Of a DNA stretch of 11,418 nucleotides, positions 1 through 6,101 are shown piece by piece. The stretch spans positions 1 to 11,418 of the forward strand of contig JAEZYW010000114.1 of NCBI GenBank assembly GCA_023418835.1. The letters run 5' to 3'. Both the position numbers and the translations under genes were made by a program. The notes under the pieces are model-generated. The model saw nothing but the letters and a program-made list of their open reading frames with translations, did no database searches and was not told where the DNA came from. The DNA is from Bacillota bacterium. GTDB taxonomy: Bacteria; Bacillota; Clostridia; Tissierellales; Peptoniphilaceae. The number at the start of each line of letters is the position of its first letter. Positions within the stretch are counted from its first letter, which is position 1.

Positions 1-91
1 GTCCATACTTATCAGAAAGATATTTTCTTCCATATCCTTGTTCATTCTCTCTTACAATTTTTAATTTCGTTTCATAATCATATTTTGACAT
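1..91 (-). CDS. IS3-family (IS150-like) transposase OrfA, N-terminal fragment cut by window edge
   Basis: Thirty codons are visible on the minus strand from ATG at 91-89; the gene runs off the left edge. The peptide begins MSKYDYETKLKIV and continues with a GYGRKYLSDKYG segment. That is the usual start of the small helix-turn-helix OrfA protein of IS3/IS150-group elements, which binds the element's ends and is normally joined by frameshifting to the DDE-domain OrfB. A strong ribosome site (AGGGGG, about 99-104) lies just upstream. Only the first helix region of the DNA-binding domain can be seen, so it is impossible to say whether the element is intact. The family call rests on the characteristic N-terminal pattern and on the neighbouring IS-like terminus. 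Confidence 0.75.
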   Translation of the reverse strand, partial: MSKYDYETKLKIVRENEQGYGRKYLSDKYG

Positions 92-99
92 TAAAATAC

Positions 100-126
100 C
101 CCCTAATCCATGTCCGGATTTAGGGG
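100..126 (-). promoter_or_regulatory. Hairpin masking the transposase ribosome binding site
   Basis: CCCCTAATCC (100-109) and GGATTTAGGGG (116-126) are inverted repeats with one bulged base and a 6-base loop. On the minus-strand transcript the 3' arm GGATTAGGGG contains the purine-rich ribosome site of the transposase. RNA entering from outside the element would carry both arms and hide the site, while a transcript starting inside would not. This is the known logic by which several insertion sequences (for example IS10 and IS50) block expression from read-through; applying it here is inference. Confidence 0.55.
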
Positions 127-235
127 ATCACTATAAATAGGCATAAACCCTTTTTAAATATATTTATAATAATTTGTCCTATTTCTATTTAATATATCCC
201 CTCTACAAAATTATACACGTTTACTACTACAAATA

Positions 236-1570
236 TCATTGAACATTTTTCAAGTCCGAACTTTTTTCTTCTTTAGTTCTCAAAAGTCCAAATTGAATAG
301 TAATTATTGTGAAAATTAGTAATGCAAAGATGTAATAGGAATGTTTCATGACTTCAATTGGCGAAGCTCCCGATAATCCAGTAACTATTAGCATACCTCC
401 ATCATGGGGTGTGATAGATAAAAGAGCACAGGCAAAAATATCCAATAAAGATGCCAACCTCTTAGGGGCAATGTTATATTTAAAACCAATTTCTTTTGCA
501 ATTGGAGCCGTTATAATAATTGCGATTGTATTATTTACTAAGGAAACAGACAAAAGTCCCGATAGAAACGCGATACCATATTCCGCCCCTTTTCTATCTC
601 TGATTTTTGAAGTTATAGATTCAATTAGCCATTCAACTCCACCATAATACCTAATCAGTCCAATCAATCCGGATATTAACATAGCCACAATAGATATACT
701 CATCATATCACTCATACCATCGCCTATGCCTTGAACCCATTCTATAAATCCAACGCTTCCCGTTCCCAATCCAATCAATCCAGTTGCAATAATTCCAATA
801 AATAAAACTCCTGCAACATTCACACCGGCTAAAGCGCTAATCAATACAATAATATAGGGCAAAACTTTAATTACAGAATAATCCAATTCGCCAGTAATTT
901 GACCTGCGCCACCCGTAGTTGCATAAAGAATCGATGCAACAATTGCAGCAGGTAATGCAATCAATAGATTCATTCTAAATTTGTCTTTCATATCAGCTCC
1001 CACCCCTTGAGTAGCTGAGATTGTAGTGTCAGAGATAATTGACAAGTTGTCGCCAAAATATGACCCACCTATTACCGCAGCACTAATAATTGCTAAATTT
1101 AAATCTGCTTTCCCAGCAACTCCTATTGCTATGGGCGCCATGGCAGCTATGGTCCCCATTGAAGTCCCAATTGCAGTAGAAATAAAACTACTCATTATAA
1201 AAATACCTGGAACTAAAAACTGGGCAGGAATAAATGTTAACCCCATATTGACTACACTATCAACACCACCCATTGATTTAGCAGCACCTTGGAATCCTCC
1301 CGCAAGTAAATAAATCAAAATAATTAACATTACCCCAGGATTTCCTGCACTTTCAGAAAACACATCAACTTTCTTTCCAAACCCAACGGATCTGTTCATT
1401 ACTAAAGCAAGTCCAATTCCTACAATAAGTGCAACATGTCTAGGAAATTGACGAAAGGCCCCTTCTGCGCCTTGGTTTGTAAAATACAATCCAAATCCTA
1501 TATACAATGCCAGGAATACCAACAGTGGTATAAATGCCACCGCCTTTAAATTTTTTGGTTTATTATTCAT
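236..1570 (-). CDS. nhaC: NhaC-family Na+/H+ antiporter-type transporter (paralogue 1)
   Basis: A 444-residue integral membrane protein with many hydrophobic segments, beginning with a transmembrane stretch at about residues 10-30. The family hallmark GDNLSIISDTTI is at residues 173-184, preceded by STAIGTSMGT at 131-140 and followed by MKDKFRMN. Length and motifs fit the NhaC ion-transporter family, whose members exchange Na+ for H+ or move organic anions and amino acids with Na+. It aligns without gaps over its first 200 residues with the second NhaC-like protein at 2958-4346, so the two are paralogues. The start is supported by GGAGG at 1576-1582. It is separated from the upstream lyase gene by a terminator and appears to have its own promoter, so it is probably a single-gene unit. 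I see no convincing terminator in the AT-rich 131-235 stretch downstream. The substrate cannot be read from sequence. Confidence 0.88.
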   Translation of the reverse strand: MNNKPKNLKAVAFIPLLVFLALYIGFGLYFTNQGAEGAFRQFPRHVALIVGIGLALVMNRSVGFGKKVDVFSESAGNPGVMLIILIYLLAGGFQGAAKSMGGVDSVVNMGLTFIPAQFLVPGIFIMSSFISTAIGTSMGTIAAMAPIAIGVAGKADLNLAIISAAVIGGSYFGDNLSIISDTTISATQGVGADMKDKFRMNLLIALPAAIVASILYATTGGAGQITGELDYSVIKVLPYIIVLISALAGVNVAGVLFIGIIATGLIGLGTGSVGFIEWVQGIGDGMSDMMSISIVAMLISGLIGLIRYYGGVEWLIESITSKIRDRKGAEYGIAFLSGLLSVSLVNNTIAIIITAPIAKEIGFKYNIAPKRLASLLDIFACALLSITPHDGGMLIVTGLSGASPIEVMKHSYYIFALLIFTIITIQFGLLRTKEEKSSDLKNVQ

Positions 1571-1628
1571 AATAACCTCCCTAATTAAATATAATAAATG
1601 CGTAATTGGAAATATTTTCTCCCTGCTT

Positions 1629-1637
1629 ATTATATCA
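1629..1637 (-). promoter_or_regulatory. Candidate extended -10 promoter for nhaC paralogue 1
   Basis: On the minus strand TGATATAAT gives a perfect -10 hexamer with the TG extension. No good -35 lies 16-18 bases upstream, which is tolerated by extended -10 promoters. Transcription would start near 1621, leaving a leader of about 50 bases with no visible riboswitch. It lies just downstream of the preceding operon's terminator, where a new promoter is needed. AT-rich DNA makes chance matches likely. Confidence 0.45.
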
Positions 1638-1683
1638 CATTAAATTGCAAAGCTATTTTCTGGACTTTTTTATAATTTTCGGC

Positions 1684-1716
1684 AAAAAAATTAGGTGTAA
1701 GCAATTTGCTTACACC
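1684..1716 (-). terminator. Intrinsic terminator of the activator-nhaC-lyase operon
   Basis: GGTGTAAGCAA (1694-1704) and TTGCTTACACC (1706-1716) form a perfect inverted repeat; in RNA at least 9 pairs can close around a 5-base loop. On the minus strand it is followed by TAA and a run of seven T (1690-1684). It begins 25 bases past the stop codon of methionine gamma-lyase, which fits factor-independent termination of that operon. Confidence 0.85.
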
Positions 1717-1740
1717 CACTTTAGGTTGTATTTAATTTTG

Positions 1741-2934
1741 TTATATTCTGTCTAGAGCTTGTTTTAAATCTTCTATGATGTCTTCCACATCTTCAAGACC
1801 AACTGAAAGTCTGATTAGTCCTTCTGGTACTCCTGCTTCTTTCAATTCTTCTTTTGTATAAGTTGAGTGAGTCATTGAAGCTGGATGTTGGATAAGAGTT
1901 TCAGTATCTCCCAAGCTTACTGCTAGTGAACATATTTCTACGTTATTCATAACAGTTCTTCCGCCTTCTACTCCGCCTTTTACTTCAAAGGAAATCATTC
2001 CACCTGGTTTTTTCATTTGCTTTTGAGCTAAGTCATATTGTGCAAATGATTTTAGTCCTGGATAATATACAACTTCTACTGCTGGATGTCCTTCTAGGAA
2101 TTCTGCTACTTTCATAGCGTTTTCGCAGTGTCTGTCCATTCTAACTCCAAGAGTTTTCATTCCTCTCATTAGTAAGAATGCATCGTTAGGGCTCATTACC
2201 GCACCTGTCATGTCTTTTAGACCAACTAATCTTACTTGAGTCATTAATTCTACAGATCCTGCTGCTATACCAGCTATAATGTCTCCATGTCCGTTTAGAT
2301 ATTTTGTTGCTGAATGAACTACAATGTCAGCTCCTAATTCTAATGGTTTTTGGATAACTGGAGTTGCAAAAGTGTTGTCAACTACTACTAAACATCCTTC
2401 AACTTCGTGGGCAATTTTAGATATTTCTTCGATATCTGCTAATTCCATAGTTGGGTTAACAGGAGTTTCTAGGTAAACTATTTTTGTGTTTTCCTTCATA
2501 GCTGCTTTTACATTTGCTGGATCTGTTGTATCTACAAAAGTTACTTCTACGCCAAATTTAGAAATTCCATGGCTTAAGTATGCAAATGTACATCCGTAAA
2601 GTGTTCTACCAGCTATAATATGGTCTCCTTCTTTTACGAATGGCCAGATTGAAGATGTAATAGCTCCCATACCTGATGAAAATGCTACTGCTGCTTCTGC
2701 TCCTTCAAGTAAAGCTAATTTTTCTTCTAAAGAGTTTGTAGTTGGGTTACCTAATCTTGAATAAATGTATCCTGGTTCTTCTAGTGCAAATCTTTTTCCA
2801 CCTTGTTCTGCACTTTCAAATATAAAAGTAGATGATTGATAAATTGGAACTCCTAAAGATCCAAATTCATTTCTAAATCCTCCACCGTGAATTGCTTTTG
2901 TGTTAAAACCTTTCATTTTTAAATCTTCACTCAT
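1741..2934 (-). CDS. megL: L-methionine gamma-lyase (PLP enzyme)
   Basis: A 397-residue cytosolic enzyme of the Cys/Met-metabolism PLP family, full length for methionine gamma-lyase. The reaction is L-methionine to methanethiol, ammonia and 2-oxobutyrate; homocysteine and cysteine are possible side substrates. The PLP-binding lysine is K211 in [11 protein letters not shown], with D186 below the ring in VVDNTF. The active-site cysteine that separates this enzyme from cystathionine lyases and synthases is present as C115 in LYGCTF. Y58/R60, Y113, K240-D241 (LKDMTGA) and R375 match catalytic and binding positions known in the Pseudomonas putida enzyme almost number for number. AGGAGG at 2943-2948 supports this start over the internal M7. 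It is the last gene of its operon, 23 bases after the NhaC-like gene, and is followed by a terminator. Context suggests amino acid catabolism rather than biosynthesis. Confidence 0.93.
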   Translation of the reverse strand: MSEDLKMKGFNTKAIHGGGFRNEFGSLGVPIYQSSTFIFESAEQGGKRFALEEPGYIYSRLGNPTTNSLEEKLALLEGAEAAVAFSSGMGAITSSIWPFVKEGDHIIAGRTLYGCTFAYLSHGISKFGVEVTFVDTTDPANVKAAMKENTKIVYLETPVNPTMELADIEEISKIAHEVEGCLVVVDNTFATPVIQKPLELGADIVVHSATKYLNGHGDIIAGIAAGSVELMTQVRLVGLKDMTGAVMSPNDAFLLMRGMKTLGVRMDRHCENAMKVAEFLEGHPAVEVVYYPGLKSFAQYDLAQKQMKKPGGMISFEVKGGVEGGRTVMNNVEICSLAVSLGDTETLIQHPASMTHSTYTKEELKEAGVPEGLIRLSVGLEDVEDIIEDLKQALDRI

Positions 2935-2957
2935 TATTTTTTCCTCCTAAATTTTTG

Positions 2958-4346
2958 TTATATGTTTAGTCCTTCTTCTGCTTGCAAATCGCCTACTTTA
3001 CTTTCTGGAACGTCGTGTTCGAAATTCCAAGGATCTTTTGCCTTAGTAAATGGAACATAGATAGAAATTATTGCCACTATAGCCAAAATGAATTGGTACC
3101 ATAGGAACGGCATAATTTGAATCGGCGAAACTGCTCCTCCTGCAAATCCTGCTGCTATTAGTAATTGAGCTCCGTAAGGAATGAATCCTTGGAACACACA
3201 AGAGAATGTATCCAGTAAGGAAGCACTTCTTCTTGGGTCAACTTTGTAGTTGTTACACAATTCTTTTGCAACTGGACCTGTGATTATAATTGCAACTGTG
3301 TTGTTTGCTACTGCAACATCAGCTAATCCAACTAATGCTGAAATTCCAACTTCTGCAGTTTTTTCTCCACGAATGGATTTTCTGATTTTTTGGATAACCC
3401 ATTCCAAACCACCTTCTTTAGTAACCATGTAGGAAAGTCCTCCTGTTAACATTGAAAGCAAGAAGATCTCAAACATTCCTTCAAATCCTCCGTATATAGC
3501 TTTAGCTAAAGCTATTACATCAAATCCGTTTTGTGATAATAGTAATATTCCTGAAAATACAATACCTCCAGTTAAAACTAAGAATACGTTCATTCCAGCT
3601 AAAGCTGCAATTAGAACAAATAAGTATGGAAGTATTTTGAGAATTTCTATTGGACCAGTTTCAATTACTGGCGCAACATCTGGTCTACCAAATATAGCAA
3701 GCAAGATTACTGTCAATAATGCTGCTGGTAGAGCTATTTTAAAGTTCATTCTGAACTTGTCTTTCATGTCTACATTTTGGGTTCTTGTAGCTGCAATTGT
3801 TGTATCAGATATTATAGATAAGTTATCCCCAAACATGGATCCACCGATTAAAGCTCCCAATACTAATGCGGGATTTAATCCAGCTCCTTCTCCTAAACCT
3901 AGAGCGATTGTTCCAAGTGCTGAGATTGTTCCTACAGAAGTACCTGTAGAAGTAGACATAAAAGCAGCTATAATGAATATACCTGCAGAAATTAAGTTTG
4001 GAGGTATGATAGACAAACCAGCATTTACTACTGCATCTCTACCACCACTAGCTGTAGCAACAGCAGAGAAAGCACCTGCTAGTATGTAGATTAAACACAT
4101 TATGATTATGTTTTCGTCGCCGCAGCCTCTTACAAAGGTATTGAATTTTTCATCAATACTACCTTTAAACATTATAAAAGCTACAATGATACCGATAAAG
4201 GATGCTACTGGAGCAGGCATTTGGTAAAACGCCATTTCTACCTCGTTATATTGTAGTATTAATCCTGACAATAAATAAACTAGAATAAATACGATAAAAG
4301 GTATTAAAGCGTAACCCCTAGGTTGAACCTTCTCATTAAGTTTCAT
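2958..4346 (-). CDS. nhaC: NhaC-family transporter (paralogue 2), possible methionine carrier
   Basis: A 462-residue polytopic membrane protein with the NhaC hallmark GDNLSIISDTTI at residues 173-184, STSTGTSVGT at 131-140 and MKDKFRMN at 193-200. These are the same positions as in the paralogue at 236-1570. The family is named for Na+/H+ antiport, but relatives include MleN (malate/lactate exchange) and carriers assigned by comparative genomics to methionine (MetT) and lysine (LysW). The gene lies between a TyrR-like activator (14-base gap upstream) and methionine gamma-lyase (23-base gap downstream). Import of the lyase's substrate, methionine, is therefore an attractive inference, though plain Na+/H+ antiport is not excluded. 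GAGGTG just upstream, next to the activator's stop codon, supports the start and suggests coupled translation. The tail after the last membrane segment (about 30 residues) is hydrophilic and acidic. Confidence 0.88.
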   Translation of the reverse strand: MKLNEKVQPRGYALIPFIVFILVYLLSGLILQYNEVEMAFYQMPAPVASFIGIIVAFIMFKGSIDEKFNTFVRGCGDENIIIMCLIYILAGAFSAVATASGGRDAVVNAGLSIIPPNLISAGIFIIAAFMSTSTGTSVGTISALGTIALGLGEGAGLNPALVLGALIGGSMFGDNLSIISDTTIAATRTQNVDMKDKFRMNFKIALPAALLTVILLAIFGRPDVAPVIETGPIEILKILPYLFVLIAALAGMNVFLVLTGGIVFSGILLLSQNGFDVIALAKAIYGGFEGMFEIFLLSMLTGGLSYMVTKEGGLEWVIQKIRKSIRGEKTAEVGISALVGLADVAVANNTVAIIITGPVAKELCNNYKVDPRRSASLLDTFSCVFQGFIPYGAQLLIAAGFAGGAVSPIQIMPFLWYQFILAIVAIISIYVPFTKAKDPWNFEHDVPESKVGDLQAEEGLNI

Positions 4347-4360
4347 TAATACACCTCGAT

Positions 4361-5878
4361 TTAAATTTTATATTTTTTCATGCGGTTAATTAGTCTCGTG
4401 TGAGTAATCCCAAGATTTTGAGCCGTTTGTCTTATGCTCTCTCCCGACTCTAAAGCTCTCACGAGAAGTTCTTTTTCAAATCTTTCTATTTTTTCATCGA
4501 AAGTTTCGTCTAGTCCGTTGGAATCGTCTTCAAAATAAAATTTCAAATCCTTAGACTCTACCAAACTTCCCTTTAAAGTTGTCAAAGCTCTAATAATAAT
4601 ATTTTGCAATTCTCTAACATTCCCAGGATAGTTGTATGATAACAACGCTTTCATTGCGTCGATAGAATAGGTTTCTTCTCCATTTTTTGTAGAATATTTT
4701 TTAGTAAAGTACTCTACTAAAGGCTTAATATCCTCTTTCCTCTCTCGTAGAGGTGGAATATTTAAACTTAAAGTATTTAGCCTGTACATTAAATCCAACC
4801 TAAACTCGTCGTTTAGTATCATATCTTTCAAATCTCTGTTAGTAGCAGATATTAAGCGAAAGTTTACAGGAATTTCTTCAGAACCTCCGATTCGTCTAAT
4901 TCGTTTTTCTTGAAGAACTCTCAAAAGCTTCACTTGCAAATGTATGGGCATATCACCTATTTCATCTAGAAATATGGTTCCTCCATTACAGCTTTCGAAA
5001 ATCCCCGCCTTCCCACCTTTTATAGCACCTGTAAAACTTCCATCTTCATATCCAAACAACTCGCTTTCTAGGAGTTGCTCTGGAAGTGAAGAACAGTTTA
5101 TGGCTATAAAGGGCTTTTCTCTTCTTCCACTTAAATTATGTATCGCTCTAGTAAAGAGTTCTTTTCCCGTACCTGATTCTCCAGTGATTAGAATTTCCAC
5201 ATCCATTTGAGAAAATTCCATTGCCGTCTTGACACACTTTTCCATCATAGGACTTTCGTAGATTAGATCTTTAAATGTTATATGACTGGAGTAAAACTTT
5301 TTATCTGCATAGGAACTAAAATCGCTAATGTCTTCAAAGACAATAATCTTTCCATAAAGATTGGAGTCTTGAAACTTTTGCCTATAAGTTTTTGCGATAA
5401 ATTGGCTATTACCCAAGGTCAATTCATCTATTGAATCTTCTAAATTCTCGTCTAATACTTTTTCAATAAACTCTTCATCATCAATAAATTCTGAAATAGA
5501 TCTTCCCATAATCGTGGAAAGTTCCCCTTGAACCGCTTTTAAATCTGAGGAAATATTTGAATATTTTACAATTCCGTTGCAATCGACTACCAAAATCAAT
5601 TTTCCTAACAAATTGACAATTTCGTTAACTTGTAAATTCCTAGCCTCAAATGCTATTAAGTCGATTTCAGTTAATGTGTCCAAATCTTTTATTTTGTTTA
5701 AATTATTAAGTAATTTTTCGTATACGTGGGCATTTGGAACTTCAAATTTAATATAGCAATCCTTGGTGTAAATTTCCATCCACACAATTCCCAAATCTAG
5801 TTTTCTAAATTCTGAAACTATGTCATAAGTTATGTGATCCCTATTTCTCTTAAACAAGAGCCTAATCCTCTTTAGCAT
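4361..5878 (-). CDS. TyrR-like sigma-54-dependent activator (ACT-like, PAS, AAA+, TyrR-type HTH)
   Basis: A 505-residue cytosolic activator. Residues 1-80 resemble the amino-acid-binding ACT domain of E. coli TyrR, and 83-190 look like a PAS domain. The sigma-54-contacting AAA+ ATPase follows: Walker A GESGTGKE 233-240, GSFTGA loop 280-285, Walker B TIFLDE 301-306, arginine-finger segment FRLDLMYRL 359-367 and sensor II PGNVREL 418-424. The C-terminal helix-turn-helix (about 480-505, SIRQTAQNLGITHTRLINRM) is of the TyrR type. E. coli TyrR has lost the GAFTGA loop and works with sigma-70; here the loop is present as GSFTGA, so this should be a true sigma-54 activator. The start is supported by GGAGGG at 5882-5887. 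It is the first gene of the operon with nhaC and methionine gamma-lyase, behind a sigma-54 promoter, which implies autoactivation. The ligand is probably an amino acid, methionine being the contextual guess; aromatic amino acids remain possible. Confidence 0.88.
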   Translation of the reverse strand: MLKRIRLLFKRNRDHITYDIVSEFRKLDLGIVWMEIYTKDCYIKFEVPNAHVYEKLLNNLNKIKDLDTLTEIDLIAFEARNLQVNEIVNLLGKLILVVDCNGIVKYSNISSDLKAVQGELSTIMGRSISEFIDDEEFIEKVLDENLEDSIDELTLGNSQFIAKTYRQKFQDSNLYGKIIVFEDISDFSSYADKKFYSSHITFKDLIYESPMMEKCVKTAMEFSQMDVEILITGESGTGKELFTRAIHNLSGRREKPFIAINCSSLPEQLLESELFGYEDGSFTGAIKGGKAGIFESCNGGTIFLDEIGDMPIHLQVKLLRVLQEKRIRRIGGSEEIPVNFRLISATNRDLKDMILNDEFRLDLMYRLNTLSLNIPPLRERKEDIKPLVEYFTKKYSTKNGEETYSIDAMKALLSYNYPGNVRELQNIIIRALTTLKGSLVESKDLKFYFEDDSNGLDETFDEKIERFEKELLVRALESGESIRQTAQNLGITHTRLINRMKKYKI

Positions 5879-5912
5879 TTACCCTCCTTTCTCGTCCTCC
5901 ATCATTATAATA

Positions 5913-5929
5913 TGCAAATACCTTGCCAA
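5913..5929 (-). promoter_or_regulatory. Sigma-54 (RpoN) promoter of the activator-nhaC-lyase operon
   Basis: Minus strand TTGGCAAGGTATTTGCA fits the sigma-54 consensus TGGCAC-N5-TTGCA, with GG (5927-5926) and GC (5915-5914) exactly 10 bases apart. The GC is 36 bases before the ATG at 5878, so transcription should start near 5902. A TATAAT follows at once but has no good -35 at normal spacing. The adjoining gene encodes a sigma-54 activator, and a nearly identical site lies before the oxidoreductase operon. Confidence 0.85.
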
Positions 5930-5953
5930 CTTTTTATGGGCTGATAAGGGCAT

Positions 5954-5971
5954 TGTAAAATAACGTTTTCG
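5954..5971 (-). promoter_or_regulatory. Candidate TyrR-box-like operator
   Basis: TGTAAA-N6-TTTTCG compares with the E. coli TyrR box TGTAAA-N6-TTTACA: one arm is perfect, the other matches 4 of 6, and the spacing is exact. It lies about 52-69 bases upstream of the predicted start at 5902, and the gene behind that promoter encodes a TyrR-type helix-turn-helix. A chance match in AT-rich DNA is possible, and the protein's true site may differ. Confidence 0.35.
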
Positions 5972-6012
5972 AACCAACGGTTTATTTTCATTCCAGTATT
6001 TTATAGTTTTTT

Positions 6013-6048
6013 TGTGCAAAAGAACTAAATATCCTTTTAAAATGCACA
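6013..6048. repeat. Inverted repeat TGTGCA / TGCACA, possible activator site
   Basis: TGTGCA (6013-6018) and TGCACA (6043-6048) are perfect inverted copies with centres 30 bases apart, about three helical turns. The inner flanks AAAAG and CTTTT also pair. They lie roughly 111-146 bases upstream of the predicted sigma-54 start at 5902, in the usual range for upstream activating sites. Neither strand has a T-run after the hairpin, so a terminator is unlikely. The 5879-6101 gap otherwise holds only the promoter and the TyrR-box candidate. Confidence 0.4.
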
Positions 6049-6101
6049 CATCTTACAAATTTATTATAATTTATAGATGGTTTAATTTCAACCCACAAGG
6101 T

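Larger units (their letters stand above)
1..130 (-). mobile_element. Left end of an IS3-type insertion sequence
   Basis: The OrfA fragment is preceded, on the minus strand, by TGATCCCCTAAATCC starting at position 130. IS3-family ends normally begin with TG, so 130 is a plausible outer boundary. This places the element about 105 bases beyond the stop codon of the nhaC gene at 236. The other end and any target duplication are outside the window, so the boundary is an inference. Confidence 0.55.

Noticed and set aside
210..239. Promoter reading into the insertion sequence (TATAAT with a weak ATGATA 18 bases upstream, minus strand)
   Set aside because: The -35 is poor and overlaps the nhaC stop codon. 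One good -10 hexamer in very AT-rich DNA is not enough support.
1571..1683. Sigma-54 promoter upstream of nhaC paralogue 1 (a TTTGCA motif is present on the minus strand)
   Set aside because: There is no GG 10 bases upstream of the GC, and the GG is the most conserved part of sigma-54 sites. The extended -10 TGATATAAT is a better explanation.
1741..2934. Cystathionine gamma-synthase or beta-lyase as identity of the PLP enzyme
   Set aside because: C115 in LYGCTF, the K240-D241 pair and close overall resemblance to Pseudomonas putida methionine gamma-lyase favour the gamma-lyase.
2935..2957. SAM or other riboswitch controlling the methionine genes
   Set aside because: The gaps before the lyase (23 bases) and nhaC (14 bases) and the roughly 24-base leader at 5879-5902 are all too short to hold a riboswitch.
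3637..4089. Long open frame on the plus strand opposite the NhaC-like gene
   Set aside because: It lies wholly inside a clear membrane transporter gene, has no ribosome site and encodes no recognisable protein; it is a by-product of the opposite strand's codons.
6013..6048. Intrinsic terminator for the PAS activator gene formed by the TGTGCA/TGCACA repeat
   Set aside because: On the minus strand the hairpin is followed by a run of A, not T, so it lacks the U-tract needed for termination.
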